Shown in pieces: positions 41,519-51,615 of a stretch of 64,000 nucleotides of DNA. The stretch is from Heterotrichella gracilis. Its lineage: Eukaryota > Sar > Xanthophyceae > Tribonematales > Xanthonemataceae. The DNA lies in contig JAULBX010026940.1 of NCBI GenBank assembly GCA_032358255.1, positions 496,001-560,000 of the forward strand. Direction: 5' to 3'. The position numbers and the translations under genes are program-made. Within the stretch, counting starts at the first letter, position 1. Each line of letters starts with the position of its first letter. The notes below the pieces were generated by a model. That model searched no databases. It was not told where the DNA came from and saw only the letters and a list, made by a program, of their open reading frames with translations.

Positions 41519-43447
41519 TTACGCCCATTCCCACGCCGTGCGATACGCCCCGTGCTTTTCGCAATACTCTAAAAAGGAATTATAAAATTTACTGGCTCCG
41601 ATGGTTGAGCTATCGCCAATAACAACTAATTTTTTCTTTGCACGGGTGATGGCAACATTCATTCTTCGCAGATCATTTAAAAAGCCAATTTCTTGTCGTT
41701 CGTTACTTCTTACTAAAGAAATATAAATTATATCACGTTCTTCTCCCTGGAAACCATCAATTGTTTTTATACTCAGAGAAAGTAATTTTGTTTTATCGAA
41801 TTCAAAATCGCTAATGTTATCTTTTAACCATTCGCGCTGCTCTTTGTAAGGAGAAATTATACCAACACTTATGGCAGGCAATTGTTCGTGGGTACCGTAT
41901 TCAATTAATAACTGCTGCAAATGTTTAAATAACACATCTCCTTCCTTTGGATTAAAATGACTAAGCGTTTCCGTATTCTGAATTTCATCAAAGCCACAAC
42001 CTGCAGTATCAATAAATTCTATCGATTTACTTAACATCGAATTCTCGTCGTTCACCAATACTTGTGCAGAAACAGATTCATCGGCAATTAATTCGTTCTC
42101 GTAAAAATAGTTATTACTAAAGCCCATAATGGCTGTGTTCATTCGGTACTGTCTTGTCAATAGAGAAACTGCTTCTTTATATTTTATACAGCGATCCAAC
42201 ATAGTTTCATCGAGTCCGCCTTTTTTTGCTTCTATACTTTTTACAACCGGTGGTAATTGAAAATGATCGCCACTTAAAATTAAGCGTTTACATTTTAATA
42301 AAGGAATCCATACCATAGGCTCTAATGCCTGCGATGCTTCGTCAAAAAATAAAGTGCCAAATCTTTTCTTTGCTAATCCCCTATGTGTACTTGTTACGGG
42401 TGTACAACAAATTACTTTAGTGGTCTTAAATAATTCGTCTACAATAAAATCTTCAAGCAGACGCGCTTCTTTAATACAATTTTTTGCTTCGGTATAATAA
42501 GCAGTGCGCTGCTGTGCTTCTTCTTTTCCAAAAACGCGTTTGTATTTTCCGGCCATGCGAAAATATTCTTCGGCATTGCGGCGTAAATTCTTAATGTCTT
42601 TATAATAGGGCGACGAAGAAATTTTTCCGTCAATGCTGCTGTTCTGTAATTCGTCTGAGATCCTTGCGGGATGTCCCATACGCAACACATCTACACCAAG
42701 TTCTAATAATTTTTCGGTAATAAGATCCACCGCCGAATTAGTTGGCGCGCAAACCAACACCTGGCTTTCTGTTTGCAAGGTTAAACGAATGGCTTGCACA
42801 ATACTGGTTGTTTTACCGGTGCCCGGCGGACCATGAATAACACCAATATCATTTACACTTAAAATATGTCGCACCGCTTTATTTTGCGAAAGATTTAATT
42901 GCGGAATTAAAACATCGTTATTAATTTTTTCGAAAGAGAGTGGAAGTGTACCTTCGATCATTTCGCGTAATTCTTCAATACGGTTATTTCTAGCATTGAT
43001 CACAACGTCTAATGCATTCTGCATTTCGTTATAACTGTTGTCGTCAAACTGAATGTTTATTCCCAGTTTTCCATCGTAACACCAATCGGGTAATTCATCA
43101 GAATGAATAATTAGTTTCAACGAATTTTTTGAAACGGATTTTATGGTTCCCGTAATCTCATATGTCTCTTCGTTTTGGTTAGAGAATAAACTTACATTTT
43201 TTCCGGAGCTGAATTGATGTGCTTTATCAATTTGCGTGGTGCGTTCTATCTCCAAATGCAAAAGATCACCAGAGCCTAACTCTTCAGAATTTATTTTTAT
43301 AGGATACCAGGTGACGCCGTTCTTTTTTCGTTGATCGAGTGTAACACGTAAGAATTGTTCTTTATACAAACGGTAATCTTCGTCGCGTTCAATCTTTAAT
43401 AATTGTTTTAAGCCCTTTAAACGTTCAATGGCTGAGGTAGTGGCCAT
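41519..43447 (-). CDS. SF1 helicase (IGHMBP2/Upf1-like)
   Basis: 642 aa. Walker A IHGPPGTGKTTSIVQAIR near residue 205, motif II FFDEASQALEPM near 367, motif III LSGDHFQLPPVV, motif V IKTIDGFQGEERDIIYIS and motif VI NVAITRAKKKLVVIGD are complete and typical of Upf1-like SF1B helicases. The ~190-residue N-terminus fits the beta-barrel 1B region of IGHMBP2 (GSGDLLHLEIER). Likely unwinds DNA or RNA 5' to 3'. Its start and the desaturase stop overlap by one base (TAATG). Confidence 0.93.
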   Translation of the reverse strand: MATTSAIERLKGLKQLLKIERDEDYRLYKEQFLRVTLDQRKKNGVTWYPIKINSEELGSGDLLHLEIERTTQIDKAHQFSSGKNVSLFSNQNEETYEITGTIKSVSKNSLKLIIHSDELPDWCYDGKLGINIQFDDNSYNEMQNALDVVINARNNRIEELREMIEGTLPLSFEKINNDVLIPQLNLSQNKAVRHILSVNDIGVIHGPPGTGKTTSIVQAIRLTLQTESQVLVCAPTNSAVDLITEKLLELGVDVLRMGHPARISDELQNSSIDGKISSSPYYKDIKNLRRNAEEYFRMAGKYKRVFGKEEAQQRTAYYTEAKNCIKEARLLEDFIVDELFKTTKVICCTPVTSTHRGLAKKRFGTLFFDEASQALEPMVWIPLLKCKRLILSGDHFQLPPVVKSIEAKKGGLDETMLDRCIKYKEAVSLLTRQYRMNTAIMGFSNNYFYENELIADESVSAQVLVNDENSMLSKSIEFIDTAGCGFDEIQNTETLSHFNPKEGDVLFKHLQQLLIEYGTHEQLPAISVGIISPYKEQREWLKDNISDFEFDKTKLLSLSIKTIDGFQGEERDIIYISLVRSNERQEIGFLNDLRRMNVAITRAKKKLVVIGDSSTIGASKFYNSFLEYCEKHGAYRTAWEWA

Positions 43448-44343
43448 TAGTGAGTGTTTTTATTTTTAAGTTCGGCGCGTAACTGGCTGCTTGTTTTTTT
43501 AGAACCATCGTGGCTCCAGCCCGGGGGGCCAAACACATACATGAGTTTAGCTTTAAAAGAAGATTCTTTTTGAAGATCTTTAAAAATATTTTTCCATTCG
43601 TGAAAGACCATTTTAATGGGATGATAAGTGCCTATGTTCTCGGTTAATCCAAATTTTACAGGATCGCTTTCTTCTTCTGCCTGAAAAGTGCCAAATAATT
43701 TATCCCAAAAAACAAGCAACATGCCCATGTTCTTATCAAGGTAACGCACGTTACTGCCGTGATGCACGCGGTGATGCGATGGTGTAATAATAATGTACTC
43801 CAAAAAGCCCAGTTTATTTATCGTTTGTGTGTGCGCTAAAATTCCAAAAATTTGTGTGGCGCTGTAAATAAACATAATGTCAATACCTCTAAATCCAACT
43901 AAGGCCAATGGAATAAAATAAACAAAACGGTAAAGCGGTTGAAAAACAGAAGAGCGGAAGCCAACTGTAAAATTAAATTCTTCGCTACTGTGATGTGTTA
44001 CATGCACCGCCCAGAAAAAGCGACAGAAATGATCAATACGATGTAACCAATAATACATAAAATCTTCAGCCACTACCAAAACAGACCAATACAAAATAAC
44101 GTTTGAGGTACTCCAATCAAAAAATGCAAATTGAAAAAAATAATTTAATATGAAAAGGCATAGCCCTCTCACTAAAATATCAAGACTCATATTTAAAGAG
44201 GTGAGATAAATATTTGAAAGCAAGCCTTTGGTAGTATACAGTCCTTTATTTTTGAAATAAGAATAGAAGAATTCGAAGCCAATAACAATGGCGTAAATTG
44301 GTACAGAAATTAATACTAGTAAGGATTCTCTAAACTCGTCCAT
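43447..44343 (-). CDS. Sterol-desaturase/fatty-acid-hydroxylase family protein
   Basis: 298 aa, integral membrane di-iron enzyme. Histidine boxes HRIDH (near 101), HVTHHSSEE (near 118) and HHRVHHG (near 190) are all present in the usual spacing, together with multiple hydrophobic segments. Probably hydroxylates or desaturates a lipid; the substrate is unknown. Starts 43 bp downstream of the YfiT-like gene stop and overlaps the helicase start by one base, so the block 44916-41519 may be one transcript. Confidence 0.92.
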   Translation of the reverse strand: MDEFRESLLVLISVPIYAIVIGFEFFYSYFKNKGLYTTKGLLSNIYLTSLNMSLDILVRGLCLFILNYFFQFAFFDWSTSNVILYWSVLVVAEDFMYYWLHRIDHFCRFFWAVHVTHHSSEEFNFTVGFRSSVFQPLYRFVYFIPLALVGFRGIDIMFIYSATQIFGILAHTQTINKLGFLEYIIITPSHHRVHHGSNVRYLDKNMGMLLVFWDKLFGTFQAEEESDPVKFGLTENIGTYHPIKMVFHEWKNIFKDLQKESSFKAKLMYVFGPPGWSHDGSKKTSSQLRAELKNKNTH

Positions 44344-44385
44344 CCGGCTGCAAATTTACTCAGAATCTTTGAAATAATTTATGAC

Positions 44386-44916
44386 TTATATCCAGCCTTT
44401 TCTTTTTTTAAGATTTGTTATATGTGCCAGGTGATGGTTGCAATGCCAGGCATACATGTCGGTACTTTCGTACAGTGACAATTCTCTTCCTTTTTCAGGA
44501 TGAATGAAGCCCCGTTTAAGATCAATGTCTGTCAAGCTTTTAAGTAAAACTGTCCAGCGTGTATGAACACCTTCAATTATTTGAAAAGAAGATCGGATAG
44601 GAAAATTTTTGCAGTCATCCATTTCCGCCCACAGTGCTTCGGTATACGGTTTAATTGTTGGTGTATCTTCCGATAAAGCAAGTTTAAGTCTTATAAAAGC
44701 ATTCATGTGGCTATCGGCACAATGATGAACAACCTGTCTCACGGTCCAGCCTTCGGGACGATAAGGCGTATCCAACTGTTCGTCAGATAAATCTTCGGTT
44801 TCCTGTTTTATTTTTTTCGGAAAATTTTCAATGACAGAAATTGCAACGTCTAAAATTTCTTTTGTGAAAGTTTCGGGTTTTTTATATTGACCTACCGGAT
44901 ATTTTAACTCTTCCAT
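44386..44916 (-). CDS. YfiT/DinB-superfamily metal-dependent protein
   Basis: 176 aa. The N-terminal LKYPVGQYKKPETF and the His motifs VVHHCADSHMNAFIRLKLAL and WHCNHHLAHITNLKKRKGWI match the YfiT family of four-helix metal-binding proteins (DinB-like; in Firmicutes linked to bacillithiol transfer). Metal would be held by the His of each helix. Thiol-transferase activity is inferred from family. The giant repeat-protein gene lies upstream by 2 bp, so polycistronic expression is possible. Confidence 0.9.
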   Translation of the reverse strand: MEELKYPVGQYKKPETFTKEILDVAISVIENFPKKIKQETEDLSDEQLDTPYRPEGWTVRQVVHHCADSHMNAFIRLKLALSEDTPTIKPYTEALWAEMDDCKNFPIRSSFQIIEGVHTRWTVLLKSLTDIDLKRGFIHPEKGRELSLYESTDMYAWHCNHHLAHITNLKKRKGWI

Positions 44917-44918
44917 AG

Positions 44919-47900
44919 TTAACGGATAATAGCAATGTGGCCGGTTTTAGTGAACACCTTGCCATTGTATAGCGTATAAGAAATTAAATAATTATAAACA
45001 CCTTCTTCAACTTCTTTACCACGATAGGTTCCATCCCAGATATCTGAAATATTTTTCCATTTAAAGATCTCAGTTCCCCAACGGTCAAATACAGACCCAA
45101 CAAATTTAGTAACACAGGTGCCTTCAAATATTCTGTAATCTTCATTCAATCCATCACCATTTGGTGTAAATGTGTTTGGCATGTAAAAATCGCCTTTGCC
45201 ACAACCTGCCTCTATTACATAGTAAGTTGTATCCATACAACCCATGCTGTTTTGCGCAACTAAAGCTACAAGGTATTTACCTGGGTATTCATACGAAGCT
45301 GTTGTAACGGAGTTGGTGGATGTTTGTCCGTTGCCAAAATCCCATGCAATATTTGTGGCACCAGTAGACGTGTTTGTGAATGTTAGCGTTCCCGGATAAT
45401 CTACATAATTACTTTCTGGATTAAATGAGGCAACCACATCGCTCACATTTAAAATTGCGCCGGAAGTGGCAGAACAGCCGCCGTTAGAACCAACTAAAGT
45501 AATGGTTGAGTTTTGTGTAGCGACAATATTTAAAGGATTACCAAAATGATAATTACCGTTAACATACCACTCGTAAACGTTTGCACCTGTTGCGCTAAAC
45601 GTTACAGGGGTATTAGGGCAAACAAGATCTGCCGATTGTGCGATAACTAAAACAGGTTTGGTATTTACAATTACCTGCGTGGTTGCTGTTGCTGGACAAA
45701 CGCCGTTTGCACTTGTTACAACATAATTGGTTGTAACGGTAGGGGTAACGGTTATGGCATTGCCGGTAACATTACCCGGGGCCCATGTATAACCATTTGT
45801 TGCACCCGAAGCAGTTAGTGTTGCAGATTGACCTAAACAGATAGAAGCGTTGTTTAACTGAATAGTTGGTGTTGGAATAACTGTAACATTTGAACTTGCG
45901 GTGTAACTGCAGTTCCCGGCAACCACTAATAAACTATAGCTTGTTGTTGTAGCCGGACTAACATTTATAGTTTGAGTTGTTGCGCCGTTACTCCATAAAT
46001 AAGACGTTCCGTTTAATGTTGTTCCTATGTTTGCTGTTTGTCCCTGGCAAATACTTGCATTACTTACCGGTGCAGTTAAACCATTTAGTACTGTAACCGT
46101 TACAGACGTTTGAGCATTACAGGCACCGTTATCGCCAATTACAGTGTAAGTGGTATTTACAGAAGGAGTAACAGTTATCGAATTACTTTGAGTTCCGGCC
46201 GGAAGCCATGTATATGTTGTAGCACCATTTGCAGTAAGGGTGGCTGTTGCGCCGTTACAAATACTAACATTAGCTGCAGTAATTGTTGGTGAAGGACTTA
46301 TGGTTAAATTATAAACCGCAGAAGCAGTACACGAGCCGGCACTTCCAATTGCGGTATAACTTGTATTAGCAGTTGGTGATACAACAATTGAAGTCATGTT
46401 GTTAGCACCGGTTGACCATGAAAACGATGGCGCACCATTTCCCATTAAGGCTACAGTACCGCCGGCACAAACCGGTGCCGCAGTGATATTAACATTAGGT
46501 GATGGATTTACAACAACGTTAGCAACGGCACTTCCCGTGCAGGCACCTTTACTTCCTATTACGGTATAGGTAGTATTTACAACAGGACTCACAAAAATCG
46601 TAGCTGTATTTCCTCCGTTACTCCAAACATAATTTGTTGCTGTACTTAAAGCAGATAAAGTAGCAGTTTGCCCCGAACAAATTGTTGGAGTATTAGTTGT
46701 GATCGAAAGATTATTGCCAATAACTATTGAGGCGGTTGTACTTGCAGTACATCCATTGGTTGCTCCTATCACCGTATAAACAGTCGTTGCAGCAGGTGCA
46801 TCTGTAAACGAAGGACTAACAACATTTAATCCGGTAGGATCCCACGTATAAGTTGTTGCACCATTAACAGTTAAAGTAGCACCCTGCCCGGCACACACGG
46901 TCGTGCTCGTTGCGGCTAATGTAGGCGGTGGCACAATAAAAACTGTCATGGATCCAAGAGCATAACAACCGTTTGGTAATATTCCGGTAAATGTATAGCC
47001 CGAAGTTACTGTTGGAGATAGCACTACCTGCGCCGTCAATCCACCAAAGGTCCAGGTAAAGGTTGGTGCACCAATTGCGGTTACTGTTGCTGATTGGCCC
47101 ACACAAATACTTGGGTTGTTTGCAGACACCGTTGGGCTTGTTAGTACAGTTACATTACTTGTGTTTGAAACAACACAACCTCCCGCTAACGTTGCAGTAA
47201 TTGTATAAACTGTATTTACACTAGGCGCGGTTAAGATACTTTGCGTGTTGGCGCCGGTACTCCAGGTGTAAGATGTTGCCGCGCCAGCATTGAGAATAGC
47301 TGGTTGACCGTTACAGATGGTTGGAGAGTTTACGCTTATTGTGCTTCCATTAACTGTAATGGTAGCAGTAGCAGATGAGGTGCAAGTGCCGTTAGCGCCC
47401 GTAACAGTGTAAACCGTTGTCACAGCAGGTGACGCTGTGATGGTTGGACTATTCGATCCTGTGTTCCAGGTATATGTTGTAGCGCCTGATGCAGAAATTG
47501 TTCCTGTTTGGCTTGGGCAAATTGTTGCATCAAATACCGTTAATGCCGGTGCCGAGTTTACTGTTACTATTGAAGTTCCCACAACATTACATCCGCCAGC
47601 AGTAACCGCGTTAACGGTATACACCGTTGTAACAATAGGATTAACGCTAACGCTTTGCGTATTGGCACCTGTGCTCCAGGTATATGTTACAGCAGCGCCA
47701 GCCGTTAAGGTGGCAGATTGTCCAACACAAATTGTAGCTGAATTAACAGCGATCGATCCTATTGCTCCTACGGAAATACTTGCTGTAGCCGAAGAGGTAC
47801 AAGTGCCGTTAGCTCCGGTAACCGCATAAGTGGTTGTTATAGGTGGAGCGGCAGAAATACTCGCTGTGTTCGCACCTGTGCTCCAGGTATAAGTTGTTGC

Positions 47901-50900
47901 ACCCGAAGCAGAAATAGTTCCGGTTTGTCCGACACAAACAGTTGTGTTAAAAATAGCTAATGTTGGAGTAGCATTTACGGTTACAGTTGAAGTATTTGAA
48001 GAAACGCAACCGCCAATAGTAGCATTGATCGTATAAATTGTTGTAGCAATAGGATTAACACTAACGCTTTGCGTATTGGCGCCTGTGCTCCAGGTATATG
48101 ATGTTGCAGCTCCTGCTGTTAGTGTTGCATTTTGACCACTGCAAATTGTTGCAGAGTTAACCACAAGTGGTGCAACAGGGTTTACAGTTATTGTTCCTGT
48201 AGCAGAAGAAGTACATGTTCCTGTTGTTCCATTTACTGTATAATTTGTTGTAGCTAGCGGGCTAGCTGTAATTGTTGCGCTGTTCGATCCTGTGTTCCAC
48301 GTATAGGTTGTTGCGCCGGAAGCTATAACAGTTCCGGTTTGACCCGCGCATACCGTAGCACTAATAACATTAATTATTGGATTAGGATTTACAGTAATTG
48401 TTCCGTTAGCCGAGGAGGTACAAGTACCGTTAGCTCCCGTAACGGTGTAAACCGTTGTCGCAGCAGGCGAAGCGTTAATCGTTGCACTGTTCGATCCGGT
48501 GTTCCATGTATAAGTTGTTGCACCTGATGCGGAAACAGTTCCGCTTTGTCCGGCACATACTGTTGAACTGATAGTATTTAAAGTTGGTGTTGCATTTACA
48601 GTAACTGTTGACGTATTAGATGCAACGCAGCCGCCGGCCAATGTAGCGTTGACTGTATAAATAGTTGTAGTTAAGGGATTGACACTAATGGTTGCAGTAT
48701 TTGGGCCAGTACTCCAAGTATATGATGTTGCTGCACCTGCTGTTAGTGTTGCGGATTGCCCGGTACAAATAGTTGGCGAGTTAACCGCTATTGAGCCAGC
48801 CGCATTAACTGTAATCGTTCCGGTTGCAGAAGAAGTACATGTTCCTGTTGTTCCATTTACAGTGTAGGTTGTAGTTACCGGTGGCGTAGCGGTGACTGTT
48901 GCACTGTTCGATCCGGTGTTCCAGGTATAGGTTGTAGCGCCAGAAGCTATAACAGTTCCTGTTTGGCCCGCACATACTGTTGCGCTTGTTACGTTAATAA
49001 TTGGATTTGCATTTATAGTAATTGTTCCTGTTGCAGAAGAAGTGCAGGTGCCGTTAGCGCCCGTAACAGTGTAAACCGTTGTCGCTGCAGGCGTAGCATT
49101 AATCGTCGCACTGTTTGATCCTGTGTTCCACGTATACGTTGCTGCCCCTGACGCAGAAACAGTACCGGTTTGTCCGGCACATACTGTAGAACTGATAGTG
49201 CTTAATGTTGGTGTTGCATTTACGGTAACCGTAGAAGTATTTGTAACCAAACAACCTCCTGCAGAAGTGGCGTTGATAGTATATACAGTTGTTGTTAGTG
49301 GATTGACATTGATCGTTGATGTATTAGGACCCGTACTCCATGTATAAGATGTTGCGGCACCTGCTGTTAAAGTAGCAGATTGTCCACTACAAATTGTTGG
49401 CGAGTTAACACTTATGGAAGCACTGGCGTTAACAGTAATGGTTGCTGTTGTTGCTGTGGTGCAAGTGCCAATAGATCCCGTAACGGTGTAAACCGTTGTG
49501 GCTAACGGCGTAGCGGTAATTGTTGCACTGTTCGATCCCGTGTTCCAGGTGTATGTTGTAGCGCCTGAAACAGAAACGGTTCCTGTTTGTCCTGCACAAA
49601 CTGTTGCAGAAACAGGTGTAAGTGTTGGCCCGTTGGTAACTGTAATAACAACCGGGTCGCGATAAATACCACTTGGACAAAAACCAGCCCAAACAGTGTA
49701 AGTGCCAGGTACTGTAAATACTGATGTAGTAAATGCACTACCTGTGCCAAGTAAAGTTGGTCCGGCAAAATTTGTAAACCAGCCAATTGTAGGGCCAACT
49801 ATTCCTGTTGTTGTTGCTGTTAAATTAGCTGAATTATTCACGCAAATGGTAACATCAGGACTAGCCGTAATTGTTGGCACAACCAATAAAGTTGATGTTA
49901 CTGTTCCCGATCCGCCGGATGTTGAACCGTTAGGCGGAAATAAATTATCGATTTGACAGTTTTCATTTCCGGACAGATACTGAACTATTCCATTGACGCC
50001 ACCATTTACAGAAGTGGTTATTGCAGCTGCGGTAGTACCAATGTAACCACCGCCACCGCCACCACCCGGACCATAAGCCATTGCGGTAGTGCCAAGAAAA
50101 CCCGATTTCATTTGTTGGTTGCCACCATTGCCGCCTTTTGCGGAAACTACAATTGTGTTTATTGCGCCAAGGGAATTAATTACAATGGCTCCGCCGCCGC
50201 CGCCGCCGCCAGCGCCATCGCGACCATTACAATTATTAATAGGAGCGGCGCCTGTTGTATTTGTATTAAAACCATTTTGGCCATTTGAAACTATTTGTCC
50301 TGCACCGCTTATTGTGCCATAACTGATTATATTTATTATACCACCGCCATTACCACCTGCACCGCCGTAACCATCATTTTGATCACCAGCACCTGCGCCA
50401 CCACCACAAAATAAACGACCCGTATTATAATTCAGAGGTCTGCCACCCATACCACCAACGGCACGCCTACCGTCAGCAGCCCATGCTGCAGCGCCGGGCG
50501 CATTTGTTAAAGGACTAACATTTGCATTTGAAAATGTATAACCACCTTTTCCTCCGCCGGAAGAACTTGATGCCGCAAAGCCCGGCGATTCAAGGTTCCA
50601 GGCTGTTACGTAACCAGCTAATGAAACATCAGGATTACCAAAACCGGTATAAAGACTTGTGTCACCAGCATTAGCGCCACCGCCACCGCCCGCATTATTA
50701 CTGTTTGCCCCACCGCCACCGTTGGCTACTGCACCTCTACAATATTGACCGTTAAAAAGAGCCAGGTATGTTGCAACATCGCCTGCAATACTCTCTCCCT
50801 TTCGTGCACCTTCCTGTGGATTATTATGACACCAGGCGCCAGCACCAAAAAAAGCACCAGTACTTAATGTACCCCCTCTAAAACCTAGGCCGCTGGCATC

Positions 50901-51455
50901 TATCATTCCCCCAGCATTGATGGTTGTATTTCCATCTACCTCAATGGCAATAACACCTCCGGTTGTACCATTCCATGCAGGACAGGTAATCGTTCCCGTA
51001 GCACCAATGGTAAGTGAAGAATAACGTGGAACTTTTATAACCTGCACTTTTCCTGCGGCAGTATAATTATTCTTTAAAGGACAATCAATTGTAATATTAT
51101 TGCCGGATACTGATGAAACCTGCGCGTACTCGTTGTTGCCAGCGTTATTATAAGAGACGATCTTTCCAAATACAGGAGATAAAGGCTCTGCACTATTTGG
51201 ATTTCCGAATGGATTTATAAAACAATTAACACTTGCGCCCTGCATTTGAATAATGTAAATAAGATCGCCTGTTGCAAGGCCTGCGCCACTAACAACGTTA
51301 ATAATACCATTACCAACAAAGGCGTCGGAGGTTAATGCGGTATACGCGTTTACCACAGTGCTGGCCACGATATTCCCGGCACCGTTTTTCCCTTTTTGTG
51401 AGAAAGCAGTTACAAAAGAAAAAATGCAAAAAAGTAAGAGGATATACTTTTTCAT
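44919..51455 (-). CDS. 2178-aa secreted repeat protein with PKD and CHU_C (T9SS type B) domains
   Basis: Signal peptide MKKYILLLFCIFSFVTAFS. Residues ~30-500 are Gly-rich (for example GGGGANAGD, GGAGGNGGG). From ~610 to ~2008 come about 20 tandem ~70-residue Ig-like repeats with pattern xxICxGQxATLTAxGATxYTWSTGxNTxxIxVxPxxTTxYTVxxxxGxCxxxxxxTVTVN. A PKD domain (WDFGNGQTSTN ... YEYPGKYLVALVA) lies near 2012-2085 and a gliding-motility-type C-terminal domain (FYMPNTFTPNGDGLNEDYRIF ... GKVFTKTGHIAIIR) ends it, routing it through T9SS. Each repeat holds two Cys, probably a disulfide. Likely a large surface adhesin or fibre; function inferred. Confidence 0.93.
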   Translation of the reverse strand: MKKYILLLFCIFSFVTAFSQKGKNGAGNIVASTVVNAYTALTSDAFVGNGIINVVSGAGLATGDLIYIIQMQGASVNCFINPFGNPNSAEPLSPVFGKIVSYNNAGNNEYAQVSSVSGNNITIDCPLKNNYTAAGKVQVIKVPRYSSLTIGATGTITCPAWNGTTGGVIAIEVDGNTTINAGGMIDASGLGFRGGTLSTGAFFGAGAWCHNNPQEGARKGESIAGDVATYLALFNGQYCRGAVANGGGGANSNNAGGGGGANAGDTSLYTGFGNPDVSLAGYVTAWNLESPGFAASSSSGGGKGGYTFSNANVSPLTNAPGAAAWAADGRRAVGGMGGRPLNYNTGRLFCGGGAGAGDQNDGYGGAGGNGGGIINIISYGTISGAGQIVSNGQNGFNTNTTGAAPINNCNGRDGAGGGGGGGAIVINSLGAINTIVVSAKGGNGGNQQMKSGFLGTTAMAYGPGGGGGGGYIGTTAAAITTSVNGGVNGIVQYLSGNENCQIDNLFPPNGSTSGGSGTVTSTLLVVPTITASPDVTICVNNSANLTATTTGIVGPTIGWFTNFAGPTLLGTGSAFTTSVFTVPGTYTVWAGFCPSGIYRDPVVITVTNGPTLTPVSATVCAGQTGTVSVSGATTYTWNTGSNSATITATPLATTVYTVTGSIGTCTTATTATITVNASASISVNSPTICSGQSATLTAGAATSYTWSTGPNTSTINVNPLTTTVYTINATSAGGCLVTNTSTVTVNATPTLSTISSTVCAGQTGTVSASGAATYTWNTGSNSATINATPAATTVYTVTGANGTCTSSATGTITINANPIINVTSATVCAGQTGTVIASGATTYTWNTGSNSATVTATPPVTTTYTVNGTTGTCTSSATGTITVNAAGSIAVNSPTICTGQSATLTAGAATSYTWSTGPNTATISVNPLTTTIYTVNATLAGGCVASNTSTVTVNATPTLNTISSTVCAGQSGTVSASGATTYTWNTGSNSATINASPAATTVYTVTGANGTCTSSANGTITVNPNPIINVISATVCAGQTGTVIASGATTYTWNTGSNSATITASPLATTNYTVNGTTGTCTSSATGTITVNPVAPLVVNSATICSGQNATLTAGAATSYTWSTGANTQSVSVNPIATTIYTINATIGGCVSSNTSTVTVNATPTLAIFNTTVCVGQTGTISASGATTYTWSTGANTASISAAPPITTTYAVTGANGTCTSSATASISVGAIGSIAVNSATICVGQSATLTAGAAVTYTWSTGANTQSVSVNPIVTTVYTVNAVTAGGCNVVGTSIVTVNSAPALTVFDATICPSQTGTISASGATTYTWNTGSNSPTITASPAVTTVYTVTGANGTCTSSATATITVNGSTISVNSPTICNGQPAILNAGAATSYTWSTGANTQSILTAPSVNTVYTITATLAGGCVVSNTSNVTVLTSPTVSANNPSICVGQSATVTAIGAPTFTWTFGGLTAQVVLSPTVTSGYTFTGILPNGCYALGSMTVFIVPPPTLAATSTTVCAGQGATLTVNGATTYTWDPTGLNVVSPSFTDAPAATTVYTVIGATNGCTASTTASIVIGNNLSITTNTPTICSGQTATLSALSTATNYVWSNGGNTATIFVSPVVNTTYTVIGSKGACTGSAVANVVVNPSPNVNITAAPVCAGGTVALMGNGAPSFSWSTGANNMTSIVVSPTANTSYTAIGSAGSCTASAVYNLTISPSPTITAANVSICNGATATLTANGATTYTWLPAGTQSNSITVTPSVNTTYTVIGDNGACNAQTSVTVTVLNGLTAPVSNASICQGQTANIGTTLNGTSYLWSNGATTQTINVSPATTTSYSLLVVAGNCSYTASSNVTVIPTPTIQLNNASICLGQSATLTASGATNGYTWAPGNVTGNAITVTPTVTTNYVVTSANGVCPATATTQVIVNTKPVLVIAQSADLVCPNTPVTFSATGANVYEWYVNGNYHFGNPLNIVATQNSTITLVGSNGGCSATSGAILNVSDVVASFNPESNYVDYPGTLTFTNTSTGATNIAWDFGNGQTSTNSVTTASYEYPGKYLVALVAQNSMGCMDTTYYVIEAGCGKGDFYMPNTFTPNGDGLNEDYRIFEGTCVTKFVGSVFDRWGTEIFKWKNISDIWDGTYRGKEVEEGVYNYLISYTLYNGKVFTKTGHIAIIR
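45431..49626 (-). repeat. Tandem Ig-like coding repeats inside the giant secreted protein
   Basis: About twenty ~210-bp units. Near the N-terminal side they show higher-order order: units of three (SIxVNSPTIC..., xPTLxTISSTVC..., xPIINVxSATVC...) repeat as a ~620-bp block, so units 3-5 and 6-8 are close copies, then later units alternate less regularly. This indicates recent block duplication followed by divergence toward the C-terminal side. Confidence 0.85.
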
Positions 51456-51600
51456 TTGTTGCTCATAATCGAAACTAATATATGGATTTAGATTTTAGTT
51501 TTGAAGCTTTTTACTTAGTAAAAACGCCGTTTAACTCAGTAATTTGCCAATTTTAGGATTTATTTAAAAAAGAGAACCCATTAAATTGACTTAATGCAGT

Positions 51601-51608
51601 TAAATTTG
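51601..51608 (+). promoter_or_regulatory. -7 promoter box TAAATTTG
   Basis: Exact TAnnTTTG ending 7 nt before the ATG at 51616, implying a nearly leaderless transcript. Divergent from the giant repeat-protein gene; the 160-bp gap must hold both promoters. Confidence 0.48.
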
Positions 51609-51615
51609 AGCAATT

